64,000 nucleotides of DNA from Coriobacteriia bacterium (GCA_030652115.1 JAUSBK010000003.1:62001-126000); one strand, 5' to 3'; positions 33,957-42,462 are shown, counted from the first letter of the stretch. A program made the numbers and translations. The notes: generated from the letters alone by a model not told the origin.

Positions 33957-34967
33957 CTAGCAGATCCGGGGCAGCTGCTCGCCCACGAGCATGTCCATGA
34001 TGCGTGTTGCGCCGAAGGCGGTGCGCACGTACACCTTGCCTGCAGGCCCCTCGGCGACCGTGCCGATGACGACGGCCTCGGCGCCGTACGGCGCGGCCTT
34101 CATCGCCCCAAGCGCCGCCTCGGCCTCATCTGCCGGTACGACGGCGACCATCTTGCCCTCGTTCGCCACCTGGAAGACGTCGTAGCCGAGCATCTCGCAC
34201 GCGCCGCGCACCTGGTCGTTCACCGGCACGCTGAGCTCCTCGACGGTGATCGACACGCCGGATGCGCTCGCGAGCTCGTTAAGCGTGCTGGCGAGCCCGC
34301 CGCGCGTGGGGTCGCGGAAGCACCGCACGTCAGGCGCGGCGGCGAGCACCGCGGCGACGAGCGCGGAGAGGGGTGCGGCGTCGGTACGGATGTCGGTCGA
34401 GAACGACAGTCCCTCGCGGGTGGAGATGACCGCGATGCCGTGGTCGCCGAGCGTGCCGGAGAGCAGCACCACGTCGCCAGCCTTGCAGTGCGACCCGGAC
34501 AGATCGAGCCCGTCGGGCAGTACGCCCACGCCAGCGGTGTTGATGTACACGCCGTCGCCGTGTCCGCGTTCCACGACCTTGGTGTCTCCGGTGACGATGC
34601 GCACGCCCGCCTCGGCGGCCGCGTCGTGCATCGAGACGATGATGCGCTTGAGCTCCTCGACCGGCATGCCCTCCTCGAGCACGAAGCCGACCGAGATGTA
34701 GAGCGGCGTGGCGCCCGAGGTGGCGACGTCGTTCACGGTACCGCAGATCGCGAGACGGCCGATGTCGCCGCCGGGGAAGAAGAGCGGGTGCACCACGTAG
34801 GTGTCGGTGGAAAACGCGAGTCGCGCTCCCGGGAAGGGGAGCGAGGCCGCATCGTCCATCCGCAGCAGCACCTCGTCGCCAAACTCGGCCACGAACAGCT
34901 CCTCGATGAGTTCCTTCATCATCGTGCCGCCGCTGCCATGAGCGAGCAGGATGCGGTCAGCGCGCAT
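33957..34967 (-). CDS. hypE: hydrogenase maturation protein HypE
   Basis: A 336-residue enzyme that dehydrates a thiocarboxamide on its own C-terminal cysteine to thiocyanate, the cyanide donor for the [NiFe] centre. LLAHGSGGTMMKELI is the N-terminal signature, and the chain ends PRIC with the required terminal cysteine. The ATG at 34967 has GGAGG at proper distance; a start six codons upstream lacks one. Member of hypC-hypD-hypE. Confidence 0.95.
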   Translation of the reverse strand: MRADRILLAHGSGGTMMKELIEELFVAEFGDEVLLRMDDAASLPFPGARLAFSTDTYVVHPLFFPGGDIGRLAICGTVNDVATSGATPLYISVGFVLEEGMPVEELKRIIVSMHDAAAEAGVRIVTGDTKVVERGHGDGVYINTAGVGVLPDGLDLSGSHCKAGDVVLLSGTLGDHGIAVISTREGLSFSTDIRTDAAPLSALVAAVLAAAPDVRCFRDPTRGGLASTLNELASASGVSITVEELSVPVNDQVRGACEMLGYDVFQVANEGKMVAVVPADEAEAALGAMKAAPYGAEAVVIGTVAEGPAGKVYVRTAFGATRIMDMLVGEQLPRIC

Positions 34968-35025
34968 AGGTCGGACCTCCGTCATCCGTGGGGCGGTGCC
35001 GTGGGCCGGATCGGCCCGACGCCGC

Positions 35026-36123
35026 CTACTCTTTGCCGTAGTCGGTGTAGCGGTAGTACGCCGCGCACGAGCCTTCGCTCGACACCATGCAGGGGCCGAT
35101 CGGATGCTCCGGCGTGCACCCCTTGCCGAAGAGCTTGCAGTCGAAGGGGAGCGTGACACCGCGCAGCACGTCGCCGCACTGGCAGCCCTTGATCTCGCGC
35201 GGCTCAGGAGGCGTGCACGGCACGCGCACGCGGGCGTCGTACTGCGCGAACTCGGGGCGCAGCGCCAGGCCCGTGCCCGGGATCACGCCGATCCCGCGCC
35301 ATTCGGCATCGACCGGCTCGAATGCGGCCTCCATCGCGGCTACCGCCGTGGGGTTGCCCTCGGCATCCACACCGCGACCGTAGGCGATCTCCACCTCGGC
35401 ACGGCCCTCGGCGAGCTGCTTGGAGAGCATCCACACACCCTGGAGCACGTCCACCGGCTCGAAGCCGGTGATCACGCTCGGCACCCCGTACTCGCGCGCG
35501 AGAAACTCGTACGGCTCGGTGCCGATGATGGTGGAGACGTGACCGGGCAGGATGAAACCGGTGATCTGCACCTCGGGATCGTTCACGAGCGCGCGCAGCG
35601 CCTCGGGCACGGTCTTGTGGAGCGACAGCGCCGACCAGTTGGGGAGCTCGCGCCGGGCAGCTTCACGGATGGTGAGCGCCACGGTGGGAGCGGTGGTCTC
35701 GAAGCCGACGCCGAGGAAGACGACGTGCTTGTCGGGCTCCTTCTCAGCGATGGTGAGCGAGTCGAGCGGGGAGTAGACGATGCGCACGTCGCGGCCGTCG
35801 GCCTTCTCTCCCGACAGCGATGAGTACGAGCCCGGCACCTTCATCATGTCGCCGAAGGTCGCCAGCACTACGCCAGGCTGACGGGCGATCTCGATCGCGA
35901 GATCGATGTCGGGGTTCGCGGTGACGCAGACCGGGCAGCCCGGACCCGAGAGCAGGGTGATCGTCTCGGGCATGAGGCCGCGGAGGCCGTGCTTGGCGAT
36001 CGCCATCGTGTGCGTGCCGCAGACCTCCATGAGCTTGCAGGGCACGGTGGCGGTGGCGTGGATCGCGTCCACAAGGCGCTTCGCGACCTCCGGGTCGCGG
36101 AAACCGTCGAGGACCGAGCTCAC
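35026..36123 (-). CDS. hypD: hydrogenase maturation protein HypD
   Basis: A 365-residue Fe-S scaffold on which Fe(CN)2CO is assembled. The conserved motifs CGTHT, GPGCPVC and GFETTAPT are present, and the C-terminus has the cluster cysteines of CQCGDVLRG...FGKGCTPEHPIGPC...GSC. The GTG start overlaps the hypC stop (GTGA), meaning coupled translation. HypD works in complex with HypC. Confidence 0.96.
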   Translation of the reverse strand: MSSVLDGFRDPEVAKRLVDAIHATATVPCKLMEVCGTHTMAIAKHGLRGLMPETITLLSGPGCPVCVTANPDIDLAIEIARQPGVVLATFGDMMKVPGSYSSLSGEKADGRDVRIVYSPLDSLTIAEKEPDKHVVFLGVGFETTAPTVALTIREAARRELPNWSALSLHKTVPEALRALVNDPEVQITGFILPGHVSTIIGTEPYEFLAREYGVPSVITGFEPVDVLQGVWMLSKQLAEGRAEVEIAYGRGVDAEGNPTAVAAMEAAFEPVDAEWRGIGVIPGTGLALRPEFAQYDARVRVPCTPPEPREIKGCQCGDVLRGVTLPFDCKLFGKGCTPEHPIGPCMVSSEGSCAAYYRYTDYGKE

Positions 36124-36398
36124 GAGGCAGCGGCCTCGGCGGCGTCGGCCTCGGCCTCGGCTGCCAGCTCGTCGGCGGTACGGATGCCCATCTGGCGCAG
36201 CATCGCGAGACTCTCCTGGGCGAACTCCTCGTCGATCACCTGGATCGCGAAACCAGCGTGCACGAGCACGTAGTCATCCACCTGGGCAGTAGGCGTCATC
36301 ATGAGGCAGACGTGACGCTTCACGCCGAGGATGTCTACCTCGGCCATCGCGTTGTCGTTGGGCTCGCCGACGATCTTCGCCGGGATTGCGAGGCACAT
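36120..36398 (-). CDS. hypC: hydrogenase maturation chaperone HypC
   Basis: A 92-residue chaperone with the invariant N-terminal MCLAIPAKI, whose Cys2 binds the iron. It is slightly longer than usual because of an Ala/Glu-rich tail (about residues 74-92). GGAGGT lies upstream of the ATG at 36398. First gene of hypCDE, separated from hypF by a toxin-antitoxin pair on the opposite strand. Confidence 0.95.
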   Translation of the reverse strand: MCLAIPAKIVGEPNDNAMAEVDILGVKRHVCLMMTPTAQVDDYVLVHAGFAIQVIDEEFAQESLAMLRQMGIRTADELAAEAEADAAEAAAS

Positions 36399-36540
36399 GC
36401 TGGGGACCTCCTGGTGTGGGCTTTCGAGCGGCCGTTGGCGGCACCCACCCACTATAGCGGGCGGGGCGCTCGTTGCCGAGTGCGGCGGGCGACGCGGCAC
36501 CGAGGCTGGTTCTGTGACACGCAGAGGGTGCGACAACTAT

Positions 36541-36579
36541 TTGATTGTAGAAACAACACAATCGTTGTATCCTCGGCGT
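36541..36579 (+). promoter_or_regulatory. promoter and palindromic operator of the XRE-MNT gene
   Basis: TTGATT (36541-36546) and TTGTAT (36565-36570), 18-base spacing, in a locally AT-rich stretch. ACAAC-N6-GTTGT (36553-36568) overlaps the -10; another ACAAC half-site is at 36533-36537. The predicted transcript starts a few bases before the ATG at 36580, so the mRNA is probably leaderless or nearly so. The palindrome is a natural binding site for the XRE domain of the first protein. Confidence 0.6.
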
Positions 36580-37170
36580 ATGACACCGCTTTCAGCCATA
36601 GGAGCGGCACTGGTGGCCGCGCGGCTCGCGCACGGTCTCTCGCAGCGCGAGCTGGCCGAGCGGATGGGCGTGCACCAGCAGCAGATCGCGCGCTGGGAGA
36701 AGGACCGCTACGGGTGCGTCTCGCTGAGCCGACTCTCCCGTGCGGCCGAGGTCCTGGGGGTGGACACGGAGTCATTGAGCGCCCCGGGCGAACAGCCGCT
36801 GTTGGCCGCCGAGGCGGCCGCGGCGTATGGCTCGGCGGTGCTCGATCGGCCGGCCGCGGTGACGCCGGCCCGGGATCTTGGCGAGGTCATTACACGCATT
36901 CGAGCGCACGCTGATGAGCTGCACGAGCGATACGGCGTCACGAGCATCGACGTCTTCGGTTCGTTCGCACGAGGTGAGCAGCGTTCGGACAGCGACGTCG
37001 ACCTCATCGTCGAGGTGGCGGAACCTACCCTCGAGACGGTGTTTGGCGCCGAGCGGCGGCTTGCCGAGATTCTAGGGCGCAGGGTGGAGTCCAGCTCGAT
37101 CCGGGCGATCAATCCGAGAGTGAAGGCGAGCGTGGAGGAGGACTTGGTTCGTGTGTGGTCGACGCAGTGA
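36580..37170 (+). CDS. antitoxin: XRE helix-turn-helix fused to MNT nucleotidyltransferase
   Basis: A 196-residue protein. Residues 9-60 form an XRE domain (GLSQRELAERMGVHQQQIARWEK). Residues about 105-190 form a minimal nucleotidyltransferase with GSFARG (127-132) and the catalytic SDVDL (D139, D141). MntA-type antitoxins neutralise HEPN toxins by adding AMP to a tyrosine; here the antitoxin also carries its own DNA-binding domain, so it probably autoregulates through the palindrome in its promoter. Upstream in-frame extension into hypC is rejected. The HEPN gene overlaps its 3' end by 20 bases. Confidence 0.88.
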   Translation: MTPLSAIGAALVAARLAHGLSQRELAERMGVHQQQIARWEKDRYGCVSLSRLSRAAEVLGVDTESLSAPGEQPLLAAEAAAAYGSAVLDRPAAVTPARDLGEVITRIRAHADELHERYGVTSIDVFGSFARGEQRSDSDVDLIVEVAEPTLETVFGAERRLAEILGRRVESSSIRAINPRVKASVEEDLVRVWSTQ

Positions 37171-37510
37171 GCCCGCATACGTCGAGGACATGATCCAGTC
37201 CTGTGAGCGGATTCTGATGTACGCCCGCGGCAATTCCGATGCGGACTTGATTGACGCAGACATGGCCTATTGGGACGCGATCCTCCGGCAGCTCATCGTC
37301 CTCGGTGAGGCGGCGAAGTACATTGGCGAGACCAGCCGGGTGCGATGGTGTCGGATTCCGTGGATCGAGATTGCTGGCATGCGAGACAAGATCGTCCATT
37401 ACTACCAGGGTATCGACGATGAACTTGTGCTCGGGGCAATCAAGACCAGTATCCCGGCCGTTCTGCCTCAGCTGCGTCACATGCTCGCTGAACTCCGGGA
37501 CGAGGCCTGA
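37151..37510 (+). CDS. HEPN-family toxin (HepT/DUF86)
   Basis: A 119-residue protein beginning with GTG inside the end of the antitoxin gene. EPAYVEDMIQSCERI is the usual DUF86 opening, and R78-D-K-I-V-H83-Y-Y85 is the RX4HXY motif of HepT RNases, including the tyrosine that is AMPylated by MntA. GAGGA precedes the start. The pair is convergent with hypF, whose stop lies 22 bases away. Predicted ribonuclease, held inactive by the partner. Confidence 0.88.
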   Translation: MCGRRSEPAYVEDMIQSCERILMYARGNSDADLIDADMAYWDAILRQLIVLGEAAKYIGETSRVRWCRIPWIEIAGMRDKIVHYYQGIDDELVLGAIKTSIPAVLPQLRHMLAELRDEA

Positions 37511-37531
37511 ACTACCGGGCGCCTGAAACCC

Positions 37532-40138
37532 TCACGCCTCGTGCCGGCGCGCCCATGCCACGACAGCCTGGCCGAAGGCGATGCCGCCGTCGTTCGCCGG
37601 GAGCCGCAGGTGGGTCAGGGGGGTGAGGCCGACTGCGGTGAGCTCCGCGACGGCGCCGTTCACCACGAGGCGGTTCATGAACACCCCACCCGCGAGCGCC
37701 ACGTGCGTGAGGCCGAGCGCTGGAGCGAGCTGCGCGCACGTTCCGACCACCGCCGCGACCACCGCACGGTGGAAGCGCATCGAGATAGCGCCGGGGCCCG
37801 CGCCCGCGGCAACGTCGTCGAGCACTGCGGTGAGCATCGGGGAGCTGTCGACCACGAGCGCACCGCCAGCGTCCTCGAGCGTGCCGAACGCGTACGCACC
37901 TTCGGCCGAATGATCGGCGAGCGCCTCGAGTTCGATGGCGGCCTGACCCTCGTAGAGGGCGTCGTCGCGGACGCCCGCGAGTGCCGCCACAGCGTCGAAG
38001 AGGCGGCCCATCGAGCTGGTGCGCGGGGTGTTGAGCTGCTGCGCGATCATCGCGAGCAGGGTGCGCTCCTCGCCCTCGGCCAGCCGGGAGCGAAGCGGCC
38101 CGGCACCGGGGTGGTCGAGAAGCCCGCACTCGGCGAGCGCGCCTACGGCCATGCGTGCGGGACGGCGGACGGCCGCTGCGCCGCCGGGCATCGGCAGCGT
38201 GCGCAGGTGCCCCACACGCTCGAAGCCCGCGAGGTCGGCCACGAGCCACTCGCCGCCCCAGATGGTGCCGTCCGGGCCGTAGCCGGTGCCGTCGAGCGCC
38301 ACGCCGAGAGCCCGTCCCTCCACGCCGTGCTCGGCGAGCACGCTCGCGATGTGCGCGTGGTGATGCTGCACGCCGATGGTGGGCAGGCCGAGCGAGAGGG
38401 CGTACTTGCTGGAGAGGTACTCGGGGTGGAGGTCGTAGGCGACGATCTCCGGCGTCACGCGGAAGAGCCGCTCGTAGAGCGCGATCGTGCGCTCGAAGCT
38501 CTCGAGCGTCTCGGCGTTCTCCATGTCGCCGATGTGCTGGGAGACGAACGCGTGCTCGCCGGTAAGCAGGCAGAAGGTGTTCTTCTGCTCGGGTCCGCAG
38601 GCCAGGATGTCCACGTCCGTCGGATGCGGCGCCGCAAGCGGGAATGGCGCGAAACCTCGCGCCCGCCTGAAGTACTCGGTCCCCACACCAGGCGTGTGCC
38701 GGAGCACCGAGTCGTCGTAGCGAGAGTAGATGTCGCGGTCGTGCATCAGAAACGCGTCGGCGATGTCGGCGAGCCGGGCCAGCGCCTCGGTATTCCCGGT
38801 GGCGATCGGCTCGTCGCTGCGGTTGCCCGAGGTCATGACGAGCGGTCCGCCGAAGGCGTCGAGCAGCAGGCGGTGGAGCGGCGTGTACGGCAGCATCACG
38901 CCGAGCTCGCGCAGGCCGGGTGCGAGGGAGGGCGCGAGCGCTGTGGCGGGAGTGGGGGTCGCGTGCTCAGACAGTCCTCGGCGGGGGCCCTCGGCGCCTG
39001 CGGACGCCTCGGGCGTCCTCGGCGCCTCCCCCTCCTGCGGAACTGCGCCGCCGACCCCCACTCCCGCCACGCTCGCGTCTTCACGGAGTCGCAGCAAGAC
39101 GATGGGGGCGGCCGGGCTCGTCAGGAGGTCCGCCTCCTCGGTCGAGACCTCGCAGTACCCGCGCACCGCCTCGAGGGACGGCACCATCACCGCAAGCGGC
39201 TTGCCCCAGCGGTGCTTCCGCTCGCGCAACCGCACTACCGCCACCTCATCGCTTGCATCGCACGCCAGCTGGAACCCGCCGAGCCCCTTCACCGCGACGA
39301 TCGCGCCTGAGCCGAGCAGCCGTACCGCCTCTGCGACGATCGCCGCCGCCCGGTGGCGTTCAGCAGCGACGTCCCGATGCGGTCTCGGCACTTGATCTTT
39401 CCGAGAATCCCATTCGGCATCGGTCGGCAGGCCGGTCGGGGGAGGGTCCGCCGCGAGTTCCGCAGCCGGGGGAGCCGCCGGAGCGCGCGGCGAGCGCGCG
39501 TCGGCGGCGAGGGCCCCCGGCGAGGACTGTCCGAGCGCCGGACCCTCCCCCGACGGACTGCCGTGGGAGCGATTGAGGTACAGCCTCGGCCCGCACCGGA
39601 AGCACGCGTTCGGCTGCGCGTGGAACCGCCGGTTGGTGGGATCGCCGTACTCGGCGGCGCACTCGTCGCACAGCGGGAAGTCGCGCATCGTCGTGAGGGG
39701 GCGGTCGTACGGCACGTCTTCGATGATCGTGAACCGCGGTCCGCAGTTGGTGCAGTTCGTGAATGGGTACCCGTAGCGCCGGTCGCCGGGGTCGCGCAGC
39801 TCGGCGGCACAGGCGTCACACGTGGCGATGTCGGGCGAGACGAGCGTCATCGCACCTGCGATCGTTTCGGACTCCACGATCACGAACGCGTCGTGTCCCT
39901 CGGCATCCACCTCTTCGACGACGACCGCTGTGACGACCGCCATCGGCGGCGCCTTGTCGCGGATGGCACGCACGAACGCGTCGACTGCAGCGCTGTCTCC
40001 CTCGGCGAGCGCGAAGACGCCGTCGGTGGTGTTCTTGACCCAGCCGGTCACGCGCAGGCGCAGCGCCAGGTTGTAGACGAACGGGCGGAACCCCACGCCC
40101 TGCACGACGCCCGTGACGTGCAGCGATACGGCGCGCAC
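37532..40138 (-). CDS. hypF: hydrogenase maturation carbamoyltransferase HypF with two in-frame insertions
   Basis: An 868-residue protein, over 100 longer than typical HypF. Domains in order: acylphosphatase (VQGVGFRPFVYNLA), two zinc fingers (CDAC...CTNC; CDEC...CFRC), a YrdC-like domain (VKGLGGFQLACDA), and the Kae1-like carbamoyltransferase domain with VQHHHAHIASVLAEHG. It makes the carbamoyl group that HypE turns into cyanide. Two Pro/Ala/Gly-rich inserts, residues about 196-235 and 357-399, coincide with palindromic DNA elements and account for the extra length. All recognised motifs are intact, so the gene is probably functional. GTG start at 40138. Confidence 0.93.
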   Translation of the reverse strand: MRAVSLHVTGVVQGVGFRPFVYNLALRLRVTGWVKNTTDGVFALAEGDSAAVDAFVRAIRDKAPPMAVVTAVVVEEVDAEGHDAFVIVESETIAGAMTLVSPDIATCDACAAELRDPGDRRYGYPFTNCTNCGPRFTIIEDVPYDRPLTTMRDFPLCDECAAEYGDPTNRRFHAQPNACFRCGPRLYLNRSHGSPSGEGPALGQSSPGALAADARSPRAPAAPPAAELAADPPPTGLPTDAEWDSRKDQVPRPHRDVAAERHRAAAIVAEAVRLLGSGAIVAVKGLGGFQLACDASDEVAVVRLRERKHRWGKPLAVMVPSLEAVRGYCEVSTEEADLLTSPAAPIVLLRLREDASVAGVGVGGAVPQEGEAPRTPEASAGAEGPRRGLSEHATPTPATALAPSLAPGLRELGVMLPYTPLHRLLLDAFGGPLVMTSGNRSDEPIATGNTEALARLADIADAFLMHDRDIYSRYDDSVLRHTPGVGTEYFRRARGFAPFPLAAPHPTDVDILACGPEQKNTFCLLTGEHAFVSQHIGDMENAETLESFERTIALYERLFRVTPEIVAYDLHPEYLSSKYALSLGLPTIGVQHHHAHIASVLAEHGVEGRALGVALDGTGYGPDGTIWGGEWLVADLAGFERVGHLRTLPMPGGAAAVRRPARMAVGALAECGLLDHPGAGPLRSRLAEGEERTLLAMIAQQLNTPRTSSMGRLFDAVAALAGVRDDALYEGQAAIELEALADHSAEGAYAFGTLEDAGGALVVDSSPMLTAVLDDVAAGAGPGAISMRFHRAVVAAVVGTCAQLAPALGLTHVALAGGVFMNRLVVNGAVAELTAVGLTPLTHLRLPANDGGIAFGQAVVAWARRHEA
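38943..39070. repeat. palindromic element A inside hypF
   Basis: GTGGCGGGAGTGGGGGTCG (38943-38961) and its perfect complement (39052-39070) form 19-base inverted ends around a 90-base core. An outer stem GCGAGC/GCTCGC extends it across a 3-base bulge. The core is homologous, in reverse orientation, to that of element B at 39435-39554. The element is read through in frame as low-complexity protein. Confidence 0.8.
39435..39554. repeat. palindromic element B inside hypF
   Basis: GTCGGGGGAGGGTCCG (39435-39450) and its perfect complement (39539-39554) form 16-base inverted ends; an outer stem CGGCAG/CTGCCG lies just beyond. Its reversed core shares ACAGTCCTCG-x-CGGGGGCCCTCG and TGCGGAACT with element A. 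The insertion keeps the hypF frame open. Confidence 0.8.
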
Positions 40139-40142
40139 GCGA

Positions 40143-40796
40143 CTACTTCCCGTGGTAACCGTCGGCGACGAACTTGTTGTTCATCAGCACGAACAGCTGG
40201 TAGTTCTGGTCCAAGAGCTGCATCGCATCGTTGCCCATAGAGGGTTGGAGCGACTCCTTGGCGCCGTTGAACGGTGAGTCGTGGATGAACGCGTTTCGGG
40301 CCTCGCGCATCTGCCGCCAGCGGTAGGGGAAGTCGCGGTAGCCGAGCTCGGCAGCGGCCTCCTCGAACTCCTCGCCGGCGAGCGCGGGGAAGAGCTTGCC
40401 GATGCGCGTGCCGATTGCGCGCTGCGTGTCCATCACCATGCGGCGCAGCGGCAGATCAGCGCCGTGTGCCTCCATGATGCGGTCGAGGATGTCTTCGAGG
40501 ACCGCCTCGAGGAGCGCCATCACCAAGATGATGACGATCTCGTGGTCGCCCTGTCGGTGGTAGACGCGGATACGCGCGTCGAGGCGGCGGATCCGCTCTG
40601 TGGGATAGACGCGTCGCTCCATGCCGGACGCAGCGCACTTCGGGCACGGATGCTCGTGATCGAGGAACGACGGGTCGGCGGTGAGGAAGCCGCAGACGGG
40701 GCACTCGTAGTACACGGGCGCCTCATCGGTCTGCGGCGCAAAGACCGTGCGGTGTGGCGGCTGATAGACCTGCGTGGCGCGATGCTTCTTGCTCAT
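40143..40796 (-). CDS. zinc-ribbon protein with HEPN-like domain
   Basis: A 217-residue protein of unknown function. Residues about 30-55 hold two CxxC pairs (CPVC...CPKC), a zinc ribbon. The rest is helical with REARNAFIHD (about residues 173-182), which resembles the RX4H motif of HEPN domains. The ATG at 40796 has no ribosome binding site; TACAAT (complement of 40803-40808) lies six bases upstream, so the transcript may be leaderless. It sits between cbiO and hypF on the same strand. The HEPN assignment is tentative. Confidence 0.65.
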   Translation of the reverse strand: MSKKHRATQVYQPPHRTVFAPQTDEAPVYYECPVCGFLTADPSFLDHEHPCPKCAASGMERRVYPTERIRRLDARIRVYHRQGDHEIVIILVMALLEAVLEDILDRIMEAHGADLPLRRMVMDTQRAIGTRIGKLFPALAGEEFEEAAAELGYRDFPYRWRQMREARNAFIHDSPFNGAKESLQPSMGNDAMQLLDQNYQLFVLMNNKFVADGYHGK

Positions 40797-40821
40797 GCGC
40801 CGATTGTAGCAGGAGGCGTGG

Positions 40822-41574
40822 TCACGGCCGCGTGTTCCTGACCGCCCAGGGCAGCTCCAGACCGTGCGCGTGCAGCAGGGCCTCGTCGGTGAGTATCTCG
40901 TCGCGCGTGCCGCACGCCACGATCGCACCGCCGTCGAGCACCGCCGCATCGGCACAGAGCTCCCACGCGACGTCCATGTCGTGCGTGGCGACGAGTGCTG
41001 TCGTGCCCACCTCGCGAAGCAGCTCGATCATCTGTCTCCGCGACCGGGGGTCGAGATTCGCCGTGGGCTCGTCAAGAACGAGCACGCGGGGGTCCATCAC
41101 GAGCACGGTCGCGAGCGCGGCGCGCTTGCGCTGGCCGAAGCTCAGATGGTGCCCCGGCCGGCTGGCCGCATCGGCGAGGCCCACTTCGTGAAGCGCCCGG
41201 TGGACGCGGGTGTCCGTCTCCCCCGCGGCGACGCCCATGTTGAGCGGGCCGAACGCCACGTCTTCGTAGAGCGTCGTCATGAACAGCTGGTCGTCCGGGT
41301 CCTGAAAGACGAGGCCCACGTCGCGCCGGATGTCGCGTACGGAGGAGTCGCTCACCTCGCGACCGCCCACACAGACGGTCCCGGCAGCTGCGCGCAGGAT
41401 GCCGTTCAGGTGCAGCAGCAGCGTCGACTTCCCGGCACCGTTCGGGCCGAGGAGGGCGAGCGAGCGCCCCTCGCGCACGACGAGGCTCACGTCGGTGAGC
41501 GCCTCGGTGCCGTCGGGGTACCGGTAGCTCACGTCCGCGAGTTCGATGAGCGGTATCTCACGACTTTCGTTCAT
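40822..41574 (-). CDS. cbiO: energy-coupling-factor ATPase for nickel/cobalt uptake
   Basis: A 250-residue ABC ATPase. Walker A is GPNGAGKST, the Q-loop is FQDPDDQLF, LSFGQRKRAALA is the signature motif, and VLVLDEPTANLD is Walker B. FQDPDDQLF is characteristic of CbiO/EcfA proteins. Together with CbiM and CbiQ on the same strand it forms a complete metal uptake system. The hyp genes alongside argue for nickel rather than cobalt. Confidence 0.93.
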   Translation of the reverse strand: MNESREIPLIELADVSYRYPDGTEALTDVSLVVREGRSLALLGPNGAGKSTLLLHLNGILRAAAGTVCVGGREVSDSSVRDIRRDVGLVFQDPDDQLFMTTLYEDVAFGPLNMGVAAGETDTRVHRALHEVGLADAASRPGHHLSFGQRKRAALATVLVMDPRVLVLDEPTANLDPRSRRQMIELLREVGTTALVATHDMDVAWELCADAAVLDGGAIVACGTRDEILTDEALLHAHGLELPWAVRNTRP

Positions 41575-41583
41575 GCGTGCCTC

Positions 41584-42462
41584 TCAGTAGAGCGCCAGTG
41601 CGGTGGCGGTGAGCAAGGCGGTCACGACCAGGAGCAGTTCGGCGGCACCTATGCTCGTCGTCGCCGTGACAGGGAGCGTTCCGGTGTAGCCGCGCGCGAG
41701 CATCGCCGCATACACGCGTTCGCCGCGTTCGTACGAGCGTACGAAGAGGTTCCCGGCGATGCTGCCGAGCGCCGCCAGTAGCGCGCGTCCGCGCAGGTGC
41801 GGCGCCCGGCTGGCGAGCGCGATGCGCAGCGAGTGCAGCTGGTCGCCGAGCACGCCAACGTACCGTGCGATGAAGGCGAGCAGCATTACGAAGACGCCGG
41901 GAACGCGAAGCCGGCGCAGACCGTCGAGAAGGTCGGCGGTGCGCGTGGTCGCCGCGAGCAGGAGCATGCAGACCGCCGAGAGCCAGGCCTTGCTCATGAT
42001 TCCCCAGGCGATCAGCCAGCCGCCGCCGGACCACGCTGCGGCGAGGCCAGCGGCGTTCCACGAGCCGCCGCTTGCCTGCAGCGGCGCGAGCAGCGCGATC
42101 GTCCCGGCCACCGGCAGCACGGCGAGACTCCTGGCGACCACACGACCCAGCGGCAGGCGTCCGAGCGCCGCAACCGCTGCGAGCAGCGCGCAGAACAGAC
42201 CGAACTCGGCCGGTCGCAGTGGAGCGGTAGTCACCACGCCGAGGACGAGCGCGAGTGCGGCGACGATCTTCGCGCGGGCATCGAGGGAGTGCAGCGGCGA
42301 GATGATGTACGTGAGCGATTCGAACGCGGTCGTGTGCGCGTGCCGGTGGGCCGACGGTGCCGGTTCCGCATGGTGATGGTGCGGGTGCCGATGCGCCGGC
42401 GCACCGGCGTGCTCGTGCGCGTGCTGGTGGAACCCGTCTTCATGCTGCGAACGATCCGGCAC
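41584..42462 (-). CDS. cbiQ: ECF transporter transmembrane subunit with His-rich N-terminus
   Basis: A 292-residue membrane protein with about five to six helices and the coupling motifs RTADLLDGLRRLRVP and SYERGERVYAAMLARGY that contact CbiO. The first 45 residues contain about fifteen histidines (HQHAHEH, HRHPHHHH, HRHAH), which should bind nickel. The GTG at 42462 is chosen because AGGAG lies six bases upstream; a longer reading overlapping cbiM is rejected. Most CbiQ proteins lack such an extension. Confidence 0.88.
   Translation of the reverse strand: MPDRSQHEDGFHQHAHEHAGAPAHRHPHHHHAEPAPSAHRHAHTTAFESLTYIISPLHSLDARAKIVAALALVLGVVTTAPLRPAEFGLFCALLAAVAALGRLPLGRVVARSLAVLPVAGTIALLAPLQASGGSWNAAGLAAAWSGGGWLIAWGIMSKAWLSAVCMLLLAATTRTADLLDGLRRLRVPGVFVMLLAFIARYVGVLGDQLHSLRIALASRAPHLRGRALLAALGSIAGNLFVRSYERGERVYAAMLARGYTGTLPVTATTSIGAAELLLVVTALLTATALALY

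Noticed and set aside
32364-35156. 930-residue plus-strand open frame
   Set aside because: Antisense to pgi, the DMT transporter and hypE, all with clear motifs; composition (Arg/His/Asp-rich) is typical of the opposite strand of high-GC genes.
36331-36579. N-terminal extension of the XRE-MNT protein by 83 residues
   Set aside because: It would overlap hypC in antisense; the promoter, operator and XRE domain fit a start at 36580.
37541-39310. 589-residue plus-strand open frame
   Set aside because: Antisense to hypF, whose domains are unmistakable.
38600-39600. hypF considered a pseudogene because of its insertions
   Set aside because: The frame is open throughout and all catalytic and zinc motifs remain.
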